A stretch of 64,000 nucleotides of DNA from Aphelocoma coerulescens (taxonomy: Eukaryota; Chordata; Aves; Passeriformes; Corvidae). Position numbers and translations under genes: made by a program. Below the pieces are notes generated by a model that was not told the origin of the DNA, did no database searches, and saw nothing but the letters and a program-made list of their open reading frames with translations. The stretch lies in the NCBI RefSeq assembly GCF_041296385.1, contig NC_091018.1, forward strand, positions 1,433,501 through 1,497,500, read 5' to 3'. Within the stretch, counting starts at the first letter, position 1; each line of letters opens with the position of its first letter. Shown in pieces: positions 51,040 to 64,000 of this stretch.

Positions 51040-51400
51040 GAGGTTACATCAGAAGGGGTATTTGACAGTGCCAGTGAGGCTTCATCTGGAATGGCCTGTA
51101 CAGTTCCACCCAGGGAAAAAAAAATTCAGTCTGCATTAGTGAGTATGACTGATGGGATCAAAACTTATTTCAAAGAGGAGGCTTTTGGTTTGTATAACCC
51201 CACAAAATTAAAGTTGAGAAGGGTGTTATCTAATTTTCACGGAACTAACCAGCAGGAAGGAAAAAGAGCATTTTAACTAAAGGTTGAAGCTGGCACAAGA
51301 ACAAATGACATAAATTGGCCATAAACGCAGCCTAGATTAGAAATGACAGTTTAACTGTCATATAAGCAAGGAGAAAAAAGAGAATAAAAACAGATGCAAG
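51040..51400 (+). mobile_element. Ancient CR1/L3-like LINE fragment, sense strand
   Basis: The words follow the order of old amniote CR1-type 3' regions. AGTGAGGCTTCATCTGGAAT and a GTACAGTTCC block are at 51070-51105. An ACCCCACAAAATTAAAGTTG block is at 51200-51217. A CAGGAAGGAAAAAGAGC block is at 51252, then TTTAACTAAAGGTTGAAGC. GGCACAAGAACAAATGACAT and AAATTGGCCATAAACG follow at 51292-51328, and then TAGATTAGAAATGACAG. Both ends are eroded and no frame survives. The element is in the opposite orientation to the 29-30-kb fragment. Confidence 0.7.
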
Positions 51401-53108
51401 AAACCACAACTATTTAGGCTAATGAATATGAAATATTGATTGCATAAACCTGGCTGCATGAGCCTGGATTTGATGACCAACAAGCTTGGTTTGCCTGTTT
51501 CCCCGGGTCCATCAGTCAGACTTTTCCCAGTTCAGGTCCAGGCTGCCATGGGTTAGACAGGCAGGAAGTGCCTGCTGTGTGGAGGAAGCTGAGGAGCCAC
51601 ACGCCGGCCCTGCCACAGAGTCTGACTTATCCACACTGTCAGGAGGATCCATTGTGAATTACTGACTCATGTGAATTAGGGAGTGGAAAACCAGGCTTGC
51701 CAGATGTGCTTTTTTCACATATTTTGACAATTATAGTTCAGCTTAATCATTTATGATAATACTTCATAATGTTCTAGCAAATGCTCTGGAGTATACTTTG
51801 CAAAAAATAATGAAGTCTTAAGTAACATGGCAACTCACTCAGCTTTTAAATCTTTGCTGAGAAGCAGGAGGAAACAGCCAGTGTTTTCTGCAGATTATGG
51901 AGAGTTATTATAGTGAAATTAGGAACAATTCCATTATTGCTTCCCCATCAGTTTCCTCAGCATTAACTACTGTAAAGATACTGTGGTTATGCAGCAACAA
52001 GACACCCTGAAATGAGATCAAACCATACCAGAGCTGCAGAGCTCTGAAGAAGCAATGCTGTTAAAGAGTGACATGGGGTTACACAATAGAAACCACTGGA
52101 AAGGACAAACAGCTTCTGTGTCTACATTCAACTCTGTTCTCTTAATTCTCATTGAAAGTCAGCTGTCAAAGTCCTACATAACAACCTTCTAATCACAGCT
52201 TTGCTCAGCAAAAGCTGCAAGCTATCATAAAAGCGCTTCTTTCACTTAAAAAAAGGGTCTTAAAAAATCATTCTAATCGAAATTTTCCATCTGACTCCTT
52301 TATCACAACTTCTGGCCAGGGTTGGAGAAGTACCAGAAAATGAATCATGTGATCTGTCAGAGCTCATCTACAGCACACACACAAGTTGATATAAGCACTT
52401 AAACATCTTGTGTTGGTAACACTGACACTGCCTCAGTTGTGAGAAATGTCAACAGTTGAACAGTGCCTGTACTTAATTTCAAGGAAATTAAGGAAGCCAG
52501 TGGGATTCACAGAAAATTCCCATTTCCCAACTTCCTTGTTTTGCTGATTGGCAGCAGTTGCCATTATAACATAAGGTGGAAAATAGGAACAACTTGCACA
52601 GATCTATCATATGCTTCACATTCTGTGAGTGTTTAGGTGGAAGGAGTTATTGTTCCAAGGCTCAGAGAGAGGTAACGGAGTATTCGCTGCAGATGCAAGT
52701 CTGCAGCACTCTCCATTTCATAACATCAGAATCCCTCCAAATGTTGTGCCAATGGAGACAGTAAACTGACAAGAAATGTAGATCAATGTTCTTTAAACAT
52801 TTCAGCTTTTCTGATAAGCAAACATTTCAGTCTGTGTAATATTGTCAAACTACAGCTGCAGAGAATTTTGAAGAGGCTCCTATGTGCGCTTTAAATATTC
52901 CTATTTCTTTCTACCAGAAAATGTTCTCAAGAGAGCAGAACGCCAACACAATCCTGTTCTCAGTGCATCACTTCCCTGTGCTGAGCGTGGCAGAGGAGCA
53001 GGCAGAGCCTCAGTGAGTGCTTGAACAAGGCACTTCAGAGCTGCACCAACACAAACAGGGAGATAATTTGCCCCTGGATTTGTGTACAAAAAACTTAAAT
53101 GACATTGC
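51401..53108. other. Unique AT-rich noncoding stretch
   Basis: No gene or recognisable repeat is seen. Frames are short and broken. Confidence 0.5.
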
Positions 53109-53158
<50 letters not shown>

Positions 53159-53173
53159 GGAGAGAGGGAGAGG
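53109..53173 (+). repeat. AG microsatellite passing into GGGAGA repeats
   Basis: AG dinucleotides run from 53109 to 53150 with one AAAG break, then change to about three GGGAGA-type units ending at 53173. The run creates Arg/Glu-rich frames on the + strand and Leu/Ser-rich ones on the minus strand, which are not genes. Confidence 0.97.
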
Positions 53174-56100
53174 ATTTGGCAAAGCAGGCAGAAGGCTACA
53201 GGCATTACACTGCCATTAAATTAGCATTTAATCTTTCCTTCACAAGATGCAGCATTTTCCTGAGAAATGTGATCTTTGCAAGATACCAGACTCAGGGATC
53301 TGTCAAATAATCAAAAAGCTGATTTCCTACCACAGAAAAATCTTTCCATGAAATAAGACTTTTTGAATGACACACAGAGAAATTACAGGAAGGTAGTGAA
53401 TGCTTCTTGTACGACGGGAAGAAAAATTCTAAAGAACTCACACTAAAAAGTAAAATATTAAAGTTAAGAAGATTTCATATACATGTGAAGGAATCCATAT
53501 GAAATTGAGACTCCATCACTGAGTCCAAAAGGCACAAAGAGATAAACAGGGTAATGCACCTAAGACCCGATGGCCTCGGGAAACTTTGTCCCAGGTAATG
53601 ACAGAGGAAAAGTGATTTGTACAATTTGTACAATCCATGTTCTGCACATGCACAGCAAATTTGGAAGGCAGGAAAGAACTCTGCAGGTGAGAGGTGTTTT
53701 TGTAGCATTCTTTCCACATTAACCAGTAAAGCTCTTAAGCTGCTCACAGCTAGGAAAACAAGAAAATATTCTGCAAAAATAAATGGTGATTCCGTGTCCA
53801 CTTCAATATTTTTCTTTGTAGCCTTTTCCTTTCGTTTTACTTCTGTTATCAAATCCCAGAATGAAGAACAAAAAGTTTGTCTTAGGCAGTTTCTGGATGT
53901 GACAGCAATGACTACTGGCCTTCCAACATACACCCTTTAATAGTTCCATTTGATGAGAAAGATTAATCTGTATTCTTGTGAGACACCAAGTAGGGGCCTT
54001 CTCTGGATGTCAGAAACTTGCTCTACTTAGAAGATAAAATACAAGAAAACAGATACCAAGAGCTTTGTTCAACATTCCAAAAGGCATTAAATAGTACCAC
54101 GGCTTGCCAGTCACTTTGCAATGCTTATCGATATTTTGGCTATGCCTTTTCCAAATAAAAAACCTCACCCAGGTGACTCATCCTTACTCTTCACAATAGC
54201 CAAGATTCATCATCTAAAGCAAAGGTAGGAATAACAGTAAGAACTAGAAAAGTGAATTTTCATGTCATATTTCAAAGAGATTGAGCTCTGCAGGTTTTAC
54301 AAAAACTTCAAGGGAATTTGAGTTACAGTGTTTGAGCTCATTACAAGGGCTCAAAATCGAAGAAGATCAGAAATGCCAAGAAAAAACAAAAGGTATGTCT
54401 AGCATTTTCCAGAAAATCAACTCATCTCTATGATTTTACATCAACATATAAAACGATAGCAACAAAAGAGTCAAACACCTTTGCATCAAGTTGGTTCTAA
54501 AAAGTGACATTAAAATATTGTGTGTTTGTGTGAGTTTATGAAAGGCAGAGCCTCCGTATCGATACAAAAGCTGAGCTGTGCAGCCTTGCAGCCTTTCGGA
54601 ACTAACACAGCAGCCCTGCTCTCAGGGAATCTGTTGTCTCTGCCTTTCAGTGGCTTTGGGATGTCACCACCTCAGTGCCACACCCCTGCTCATGGTGGCC
54701 CTTTTGATCACTGCCTGCTTGCTTTGCACCCCCCCTCGATTTCACTTTTCTCGACTGTTGGTTCCTCTCGCCCTTCGGCTGCCCTGGGCTGGGGGAGCAC
54801 TCAGGATGGGGGCTGCTCCTGGCAATTTCCAGACTCAGTTTTAAATTGAGGAAATGGATATCTGTGGGGAAGCTGTGAAGAAAGTACAGCTGAACACACT
54901 CACACTGGTTTAACATTATTCGTGTCTGACCAGTAAAGTTTCACAGGTACACTGAACACAGACTTATGACTGAACCAACACCAAATGCTAATGAAAACGA
55001 CCATTTCCTGAGCTGACTGCTGTGCTCTGTGCACCCCTGACATGTGACAGAGCTCCTGGTACGACTCTGTACTCTGGTACAGCCACAGACTGCCACGGAA
55101 AGCAGGGCAGGAAGGCAGCTTGTACACCAAGGCATAAAGTGATACAGGCTTACCCAACAGCCTGAGCAAAAAGGCCTCTGAGGCCTTATCTTGTATTGAT
55201 TCAGCTCTTCATACAACTGTTAAAGCAAAAATCTCTCTTCCTCTCTGGACAAAAAATAAAATAAATAAAAATCAAGCAATCTTACAGCATAGAGATGTTT
55301 TGTTCAAGACAATGTTTACTTCTCTACAGGATTAAGCAGCCATCTATTCTCAAGGAGCACAGAGGATGACCTGGATTAAGCTTGTTGCTTCTCCTAGTGA
55401 GAAATAACTTGTTTGCCAGATATGTTTGAAGTAACTATGACATCCAGAAAGTCTACTTGAATCTGGAAAGCAGAGAAAAGTGGTAGTAAAGAAAAAAGCT
55501 TAGAAAACAAACATGCCATCAAGAAAAATAATGTACTGAATAGCTATATGGGAAATACTTATTGGTATATATCTATCTGACTTCCTCTGGAAAAATACAC
55601 CAGGGGCCCATAGCTGGGGAGGAGGAAAAACAACATCCAGCAGAACAAGAAGAGATGCTGAAGGAAGCATATATAATAAAAAGAGCTATAAACACTTAGC
55701 AAGATAGTAACAACTGTTTCCTTGAAACTTAGCACCTCATTTGGTAACAAAAAAGATTTCCAGCAAAGTGAAATACATGCATTTTATTGCTCTAATTCAG
55801 ACTATCCATTATATTACATTCCTTACATCCATCCAAGGATGTTCTCTTGTAGTTTTGAATGTTTAACACCTACAGACCCCCCAGCAGCTCCTCGATGGGA
55901 ACAGAAGGCTTTTGCCCCAGCTGGAGGAGGAGGAACAAAGACGTGTCCGTACTCTGACCTGAGGGTGACAACCCAGAGAATGAACAAACCTCTCCACAGT
56001 CCCGAATGGTCACGCTACAAGCAGAACAGCCTTTGTTTATGCAAGCAAACCCACTGACATGATGGCATGGAAGGAAGAAATCCAACCCTCCAGAAATTGT

Positions 56101-58839
56101 GTGAGATGCTGGAAGCAGCGAGGGCCCTGAGGGCTCTGCAGGTGTCACCCAGGAATCAGTGAGAGTCACGATCCGTTGCTTGTTCAGTTCATGTCCTGCA
56201 TGCTTTGAAGACCTGCTTCAAAAAAGCAAGCTCTAGATGTTCAGAAAGCTGACTGTTTGCTAAAAGAGACAGATTCAAAGCTCTCTCTCAGCAAGAAGAC
56301 TCCCATCTTATGAGAATTTTCTAACAAGGCACAGGCAGAGAGATCTCTGAGATCCAGACAGGATGAAATGGCCACCGATGTGTCACATGGAGGGCAGCTC
56401 ACGTGCCCAAATGACTGCATCTTTGTAGCAACAAGTCCATTGCAGTGAATCACAGGAGGAATGAATATTTAAATACTGATAAATTATCTTGTTGTTCTTG
56501 TTTGATGCTAAGATGAACATAACAACTATTAAACCTACACATTTGTTCTTCTCTTGTTATAAGGGTCTGAAAGGGAAAAACTTTCTTGGAATTGTGACAG
56601 CACTTAGGAAATGGAAAGTACATGATGGTAACAGTAACTGACCCCCTCCCTCACTGACAGATGGACAAATCTGTGTTAGTAGAGATGTTTTGTTCTTCCT
56701 GTGCAAAGTCAAAGCAGACCCAGTCGCAGACGTGGCAGCAATAGCGTGAGCAGCACTCCCACTTCACTGCTGAGCATCCTTGAGAAACTATTAATTAGTT
56801 ACAAAGTTTAAATAGGCACCTTCCACTGGTCTCTTTACGAAACCATGTTATTTGTCTCAATTAAGTGGAACCCCACAGAATGGCTGTGGGGAGTTCAGAA
56901 TAACACCAACTTTTTCAGAAGCCTCTTTTCTTATTTCACTGCATTAACTTCTTTTGTTAATTGCCTAATTCCACCTTTTCCTGACTGCACTCCCCTTGGG
57001 AGGTAAAGACCACTTAGCTATTTATTCACACAAGCAGTGGGGCTTTGAAAAAAAATATTGTGTTCACATTTTCAGACATCTGACAAATGAGACTAATTGA
57101 TTAGTAATTAAAAACTATAGCATTTAAAATGCTCATCTCATTGGCACTCTGGAAGGTGGAGGGAGGAAAACTGAACAGCTTTGGAGAACGGGGTTGTCAA
57201 ATGTGCCTATGTTTGCTCACATGAGAAAGGTCAAATTCTCACAGTTTCATCCTCCCCACTTCCCTGTCCTGCCACCTTCATCTGTAATGACTGATTAGGC
57301 CTCCCAAAGCACTCTTATTTCATGGCTGCTGGTAGGCAGAAGGATATTCAGGCTGCATCTGCTACCATGTCTGAAAAGGCAGAGTAGCTGGGAATTTATC
57401 ATCTAAACATCACGCTGGTGCCTGTAAAGAAAGATACATGTGCAGGGGACATCACTGGGATCAGTTTTTGAAGAGGAAACTACAACGCACCTGCTCCAAT
57501 GCAGTAATTGCATTCTAACCCTGATTGCAAAGAACTATTTCAAAACTACACCCAGTAGAAAAAACACCTCTTCCAGGATACTCTACCCCCTTGACTTCCA
57601 GCACAATCTTCTGTTACTGCCCGTGAAATAACAGCAACACTTTCAAAGCCTCAGATTCTGGAGTTGTTTTAGGATCTTTTGTTAAGTAATCACTTCTTTC
57701 ACAGATCTAAAACAAAGTTAGGAGAGTTTTAACTCTACAACAAGGAACTTGTTTACACATTTGAAACAAATTCCTGTAAAAAAATTAAAGCATTGATCTT
57801 ATTTGCAGGTGGTAATTCTGCATTTCACTGGATTTAGATTCAAAATAGTTGGCTTCACCTTTAGTCCTTCCTCTCATATTCAGTATTTTCCTATCTCAAA
57901 ATGTACTGCGGTGTTTAATTTGGATTTTCTGTGCCGGATTTGTGTTTCAACCAATATTATGCTTTCACGTGTCTTTTCTAATGTATCATTTTTGCATTTG
58001 TTGACTGAACCAAGAATTAAAGTATGCCATTTCTTACAAGGAAGGAAGAGACTTTTCAGTGCTAACTGGAAGTAGAGGTGCTGTATTAGGCCACAGTCGA
58101 AAGAATTCCTCTTGACAGCACTGTAAAAAATGTATCCAGAAGGGTTCTGCTATGGAGCAATTCCAGCTTTCTGAGTGTGCCAGTCACTTGTCCTTGCTCA
58201 TTATCACCATCCTTAGTTACCTATCTGAAGATTTCCTATAACCAGCCTCCAGTTCAGGAATGTCTTGCAAAGATTCAGGATTCTGGTTCAGTAAAATTTC
58301 TTTTTCCTCCTGAGCTTCTTTCTGCTGTTTTAACTCAATAAATATCATCTCCAAATACTGAGATACATAAATAATGCAAAGGGAATATTAAGCTGTGTGT
58401 TTTCCCTGCCTCTTCAGATGAAATGCTCAGGACTGGACACATGCCCAGGTGACTGAGGCACTTGGCCAACCCTGCAGTGTCCCTGGCCTTTCACCTCCCC
58501 CTCACAGGATTTGCTCTCCTGGAGCTCCTCTGGGACTCTGGCGACCACAATGGCTTTGGGGTCTTTCACCCAGAGACCAGTTCCCTCCCCCAGCCCGTAA
58601 CACAGCTGGCAAGAGCAATGCTCCAAACTGGGGCTAAGGTTGGACCCAGCCACATCCAGGCTCCCCTGAGGAGTTCAGAAAACCTGAGGGTCCTTTCTGC
58701 GCCTGGAGACGCAACTGGAGCCTCTCTAATGAACTTTGTCTGGAGCTCCCCCTCCACCCACGACGAGCAGGACACAAATAGAGCACCCTTCGATTATGGT
58801 GTTATGTTCATTATTAACCATGCAAATCTAAACTCAACA
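53174..58839. other. Unique noncoding stretch
   Basis: No gene was recognised. A 152-codon minus frame (53475-53933) has no recognisable domain and is within chance expectation. The run 55249-55272 is A-rich with AAATA words. The interval 57010-57150 is AT-rich with several TAAT cores. The GC-richer interval 58440-58780 shows no CR1 wording. Confidence 0.5.
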
Positions 58840-59070
58840 AAATCCCCTTTTTTAAATTATTAATTAGCAAATGACAGCGTAAGTGGTTTTGTATTGAGTA
58901 TAAACCTCTGAAATCAATGAAGCTGTTTTACATGAAAGAAATGTATTATTTTAAACACCTTAATAGTGTCAGGAGACTTGCATCAACATTAATCTCAGGC
59001 AGATAACATATTCAAAAATACAGCTCTCACTGGGTACAAGACTCATTAATAGTTTGCAATAAATATTATG
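58840..59070. other. Possible conserved noncoding segment
   Basis: It is AT-rich, free of simple repeats and dense in homeodomain-type cores (TTAATTAG, TTAATAG, ATTAATC) and POU-like words. This is the look of many vertebrate conserved noncoding elements, but a single sequence cannot show conservation. Confidence 0.2.
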
Positions 59071-62000
59071 TGCTGAGACGAACATCCAAGCTCACCAGCT
59101 TTTGGATTTTGCTGAATTCTTCTCAGCTACAATTAACCCAGCAGCAAATTTGGGCACTTCTAGGGCAGAGGTCTGTGAACTCTGTGCTTCGACCTTGAGT
59201 GCAATTATTGTCTGGGCAAAGAGGATATTATAACAACAAGTTTGAAGACATCAGTTATTAGGGCTTGATCCTGAAATTGGCTTAATATTTTAAGGAGATG
59301 AGCAGAATGGGGTCGGTTGATGCTGCTCATTGTGTGCAACATCATCACACAGTACTGGAGAATTGGCTTCAGTGTGTGAAGACAAAATGACAATGCAGCA
59401 CTGATCAATACTCAATAAACTGCTGTTCTACTGGGCTTAGAGACTTGAACTTTTAGGAGGAATGGAACATTGAACAGGAATCCCATTCCCCACAAAAAGT
59501 TGGCTTCAAACACCAAGCACAGAGGTATTAAAAAGGGCAGTTCTGTGTTAGGGGTGGATTTGCTTCTCTGGGTCAGAGGGTGATCTCTGTGTCCAGACAA
59601 GTTGAGAGGAATCTGCATTGTAAAATCACTTCCTCCAGTAAGGTCTGAACATCTTAAACGCAAATTATGTTTTGCATCAGCATCTAATCCATTTCCTAAA
59701 ACACACCTCAAACTGTACATGGAACCTCTCTGTGGCCATATTTTCCCTTCTTTGCTTATGCCCCAAAACCAAAAGCACATCAATAACATGGGGACTGTCC
59801 TTCACGGGTGCAAAACAGAGAGGTGGCAATGAAACAACCATCAGGCTCACATCAGCTGTGGCAACCCTGAAGAAAAGAAAACACCCAAAAGGCACTGCAA
59901 GACAAGCTATGGAGCCCTGCAGCAGAATCAGGGGCTAAAATCTGACTCCAAATGCAATTTCAGAGAACCAAAGTCTACCCCAAAGTTACTTAAAATGCCT
60001 GAAATTATAAACAAAACCCAGTTCACAATAACAGAGGTTTTTACCCTTCCTATTATGGACTCCATCAAAGGAAATTAAAAGCTTCCAAATGCTTTTTCCA
60101 GATTCCAATGGAATATTTAATTGTTGATAGGAGGAAGCAGTTTTGCATTGCAATAATAGCTGGCATAAAATAAATTCAAGTCAGAAATGGCAACAGGATC
60201 TTCCTGGGGAAAAGTCTGTACCTTTGGAGTATACTTCCCTTCAACACAACAAAAGCCCAGATGTGGGACCTTCAAATCCAGTGCATTATTATCTCAGGGC
60301 AAATGACAAATTTATTCATAGTTTCTCTGGGTTTTTTGTTAACAGGATAAAAAAACCTTTTTCATGTTGACCTCAAATTTCTCGTGCTTGCTGCATATTC
60401 TTCTGGCTCTTGTTTTGAATATTTTTATTATTCTGAGTAATTGCATGCTGGCAGTTTTCATAATCACTAATTGCACTAGATGACTCTTGTGATCACAAAT
60501 AAAATATTCGTGAGGGAATAAATGAATGGAACCATCCTCAGAATCAATAACTGCTGAAGTCTTCCTACATACAGATAAATCTTTTTTTTGTCCACAGAAT
60601 AAGTTATCTAATACTTTCATCTTCATTGTTGATGAAGGAGCAAACTTTTTTGTTCATTCTTGAATTTAGCATTGTGTCAGATTTCTTACTGTCTCTCATG
60701 TAAAACACTTTGAAATGGCAGAGAAAATAATCCATTAGTGTTGAATCCAGCCCTGCCTCTGGATAGTAGAAACTTATAAAATGAATTATAGGAATTGAAA
60801 TGAAAAGAGTACACAGAAAAATAAAAAATAAAAGGACAACAGTACCGCATTTCTTTGTTGGTGTTCGTTTTGAAATGATTCATAATTCAATTAGTATCGA
60901 TCACAAATTTGCTGATTTGCTAAAGAGAGCTCTCCAGGGCATAAAAATATTTATATAATGATTGGAACAGCAAATAAAATTCATAAACAAAAATAATTGA
61001 AATTATGACTGAAAATTTATTGTCCCTAAAGAAACATTTACAGTCTAAACGAAACCTACAATCCCAACCAAGGTGAGCCTTCTGTGACCAAAATGCCCGA
61101 ATTACAGCCTATTCTTCTGCAGTATTTTTGCTGCACATAACACAGAGCAAATGTCCTGTTTTACAGTTCTGCCTCCCCATGCCCCCAGTTCAGTTCCTTG
61201 GCTCAGCTGGACATTCATGGGCACAGGCAGCTGTTGGAATTGGCTTTTCAGCTTCCCCCAGTGCCTGACACAGGGGCCCAGGATTACCCACAAATGTCAC
61301 AGCCCCTCGCTGGCAATGCAGGGAAGGGAATGCAGGGTACAGCATCAGGCTCAGTGTGCAGCATGGAAATGGCACTGGCCTCTCATTTCCACAGCTCCAC
61401 TCCAGAAATGAGGGAACAGCTGGAGATACTAACTATCTGATCACATTTTTAATGTTCCTTCTGATCTAAGCAACTGCAGCCTGATGGACTCGCACTGGTT
61501 TCTAAAGTGGCCCACGGTAATTAATGACAGCAAAGAGGGAAGGTCTCTGTTTTCTGTCTGCTCCTCAGCACCTCTGCAGTCTCCCATTCCCAGGTTCCCC
61601 TGGAATGCATCCCCTCACCCACAAACACCCCAGTGGTGCGTTCCAGGATTGCTTCATGGTGCACATGGAAGCGTGATCACCTGCAGGCAATCAGGACATT
61701 TACTTCAAATAATATACACTCCTGATCCAAATCAAAATGCAAATGTAAACTCACTCATCTGCCATCCGGAGTCATAAACATCCACACAATTCGCTGTCTG
61801 TAACTGCAATGATCTGCAATTAACAAATGAGAGCAAACTGCAAAATCATTTTCTCCCAGGTATTTATGTGCGAGTTTCACGGTGCCACACAACCACCCTC
61901 ATCTCAAAACAAAGATCTAAGTGCTTCATCATGGTATATTTAGTGACACATGGACAAAATGCAAATGTGAAACTTAAAGTTATATAAATTAAATGATAAT

Positions 62001-64000
62001 CACCTCCCCCTCCTCGGTAGTCTGATCTGAATCTGGGAGAAGCTGAAGCTCCTATTAGCTACAAAAAATAAGTGATCTGTTTCAAGATGTGCTCAGCAGC
62101 TGCAGCTTCCATTTGGATAAGAAAATACCTACTACAAATAAGTAAGTGTACAATTTCCAGAGAGTTCCAAATGTACTGAGCTCTTCTAGAAATCTGACTG
62201 TGACTGCAATTAATGTTCCTTAGGTGTGTTTAGCCCAGCCACCCAAACTAACTGTGACTTCTGCAGAGGTCTGGGAATTACACCAGTTATCCAGCGGATA
62301 ATAAAAATAAAATTTAAGCAAAAAATTTCCACAGAGTTAGGTCGAGACAGACTGGAATTTAAAAGCAAATGATTAGAAATGATTAAACAATGGAGCTTAG
62401 CTTTAAATGGTGTGAAATTACTTCAGGACCAGCAGAACTTCATTACTTTCTCTGTTTGTGCATAATGGATTTTTTGGAGTATAATTTCTCTCCTGAAAAG
62501 CTCCATAATATTAAAATGTTTTTGATTAACTAGTCAAGAAGCAAAGCAAACAACAGACATTTTTATACACTGGTATCCAAATAACTCAGGAGAGTAACTG
62601 GGAGCACAATGAAAACTAAACTAAGCCAGAAATGCCTTGTAAATATTACAGTAGATGCTTCTGCCAAAATATTGTCAACTAGTACAGATTGCACAGTGCC
62701 ATAATTACAGTAGATGACATAAAATTATTATAAATTAACAGTTTATGGTACAAAGTCATGCATTATGTATTTTTATTAAGTAGCTACACAAGTGCATGAA
62801 ATGAAGAACTATGAAATAGTGTAAAAAGTGATTAAACTGATCTAAACTTTGCCTACAACACAAATTACAGGCTCATTTTTTTCACAAGGTTTAAACTCAA
62901 TGCACATTATTAGGCAAGAATTGCTGGAATTGGGGAGAAAGCTGTTAAAGCCTAAAATCCCATTTCTATATCAAGATGATAACTTCTTTTTAAAATAAAG
63001 CTATGTATGTAAAGTTTAATCCCAAGCCAAAGGATTTGAATCAAAAGGTTGAATCCCAACACAAGTACAGCCCCAACAAATTGTCACGGTAGCAATTAGT
63101 TATTGCTGCAGTTTTACATGATAACTTCACTGCTCCCCAGTTGGCAGGACCTGACATTTCATTTGGGCTATGGATCTTTATGTGTAAGTGCACATGGTGT
63201 AAATACTCAATTGGATTTTCTGTCAATGCAATGAAATGGATCTTCTCTGTATCTGTGAGAGTGTGAATATTTATTTTTAGACTGTCTGAAACATAATGCT
63301 CTTTAATACATTTAGCAAATATCTTTCATTAACTGTATAGAGAGATTTAATCACTGCTGTTAAATTCTGAGTGAACAGTAATTCCCACTCTGGGCTTTGT
63401 TTATTTAGAGAGACACGCCAATACCCCACTGCAGAGCCTGATGCAGTGACCATAAGACACAGCCCTAACTCCCATGTCAGTACTGGGGCAGTAGGGATTA
63501 TCTGCTGTAGGTGAGCACTCACACCTGTGCCCTGTGTGTGTATCCATGGGAGAAGCACATTCGTGTCCATCTGGGACTCACAGAGCTGAAACTGATCTCA
63601 GTCATAGCAACCAATTTGAAACTCGTTTTTCTGAATTTGTTGTCACTTCTGCAAAGCAGGCAGGACCAGAACGGTGCTTTAGAGATGCATTAAGTGTTCT
63701 GAGCTTCCAGAATCAAATCTTAGTCCAGCAGAGGCACTCCTAGGCATTAACTGGGCTGTATTTCTCTCTGTCTCAGCTGACAGAGTCTTGCAAGAAAGGT
63801 TTTACATCAAGACAGACACTGCTTTCCTTCAGAGTATCTCTGTATTTTGGCAGTGCTCGATAACATATTTTGGATCAAGCCAAGACACAAAAATCCAGTT
63901 GTTTATTTTACAGTTTAAGATGGCCTTAATCTATTTTCTACTCACAAACATTCACCATTTCTGGTCAACCTCACTTCTAAAAACAACTTTGCTTTAACTG
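59071..64000. other. Unique AT-rich noncoding stretch
   Basis: No gene or recognisable repeat is seen through to the window end. The GC-richer interval 61160-61420 has only short frames and no CR1 wording. The interval 62640-62800 is AT-rich with twice-repeated ACAGTAGATG words (62649 and 62707), and it too could be conserved noncoding DNA. Confidence 0.45.

Noticed and set aside
53475..53933. 152-codon minus-strand frame as a gene
   Set aside because: It has no domain and is within chance expectation (a few frames of this length expected).
1..64000. tRNA, snRNA, rRNA, CRISPR, telomere repeats or an endogenous viral element
   Set aside because: No cloverleaf with A/B boxes, no snRNA or 5S wording, no spacer-repeat array, no TTAGGG run, and no LTR pair, primer-binding site or viral protein frame was seen.

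Overview
This window looks like noncoding nuclear DNA of a bird, most likely a songbird (passerine). The strongest clue is the set of interspersed repeats. All the recognisable ones are CR1-type LINE fragments, 5'-truncated in the avian manner. The fragment at 24.26-24.58 kb carries the wording typical of young passerine CR1 3' ends, including the CCCTGCCCATGGCAGG block, the GGTGCCTTCCAACTC block and a GATTCCATGAT tail. No operon-like layout, tRNA, rRNA, CRISPR array or viral gene was seen. I found no open reading frame I would call a protein-coding gene. The long ORFs all come from stop-free tandem repeats or lie within the range expected by chance.

Layout. 0-15.5 kb: AT-rich unique DNA with a purine-biased tract (1.08-1.5 kb) and one CR1 3' end (7.48 kb). 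That CR1 copy holds an extra segment resembling unique DNA about 1.1 kb downstream. 15.5-24.6 kb: an old antisense CR1 piece (15.5-16.3 kb), a sense CR1 tail (18.0 kb), a 27-copy, 26-bp minisatellite (21.14-21.85 kb) and a young sense CR1 (24.3 kb). 24.6-36.1 kb: a six-copy 14-bp tandem array (26.0 kb), one weak exon-like segment (26.39-26.53 kb), an ancient antisense CR1-type LINE of about 1.2 kb (29.2-30.5 kb), a perfect 22-bp palindrome (32.88 kb) and a short antisense CR1 end (35.9 kb). 36-44.3 kb: unique DNA with T-rich runs. 44.37-45.3 kb: a 25-copy, 29-31-bp GC-rich minisatellite joined to a CpG-dense flank with GC boxes and a NotI site, the only CpG-island-like place in the window. 45.3-64 kb: unique AT-rich DNA with a short 38-bp duplication (48.1 kb), a 420-bp pyrimidine-biased tract (48.4-48.8 kb), an ancient sense CR1 piece (51.0-51.4 kb), an AG microsatellite (53.1 kb), and stretches that read like conserved noncoding DNA (58.8-59.1 and 62.6-62.8 kb).

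No set of genes works together here. The window is best read as an intron or intergenic region. The parts most worth testing are the two minisatellites, above all the one fused to the CpG-rich segment, which may mark an unannotated promoter or first exon. All family assignments rest on recognising consensus wording by eye; no database search was possible.
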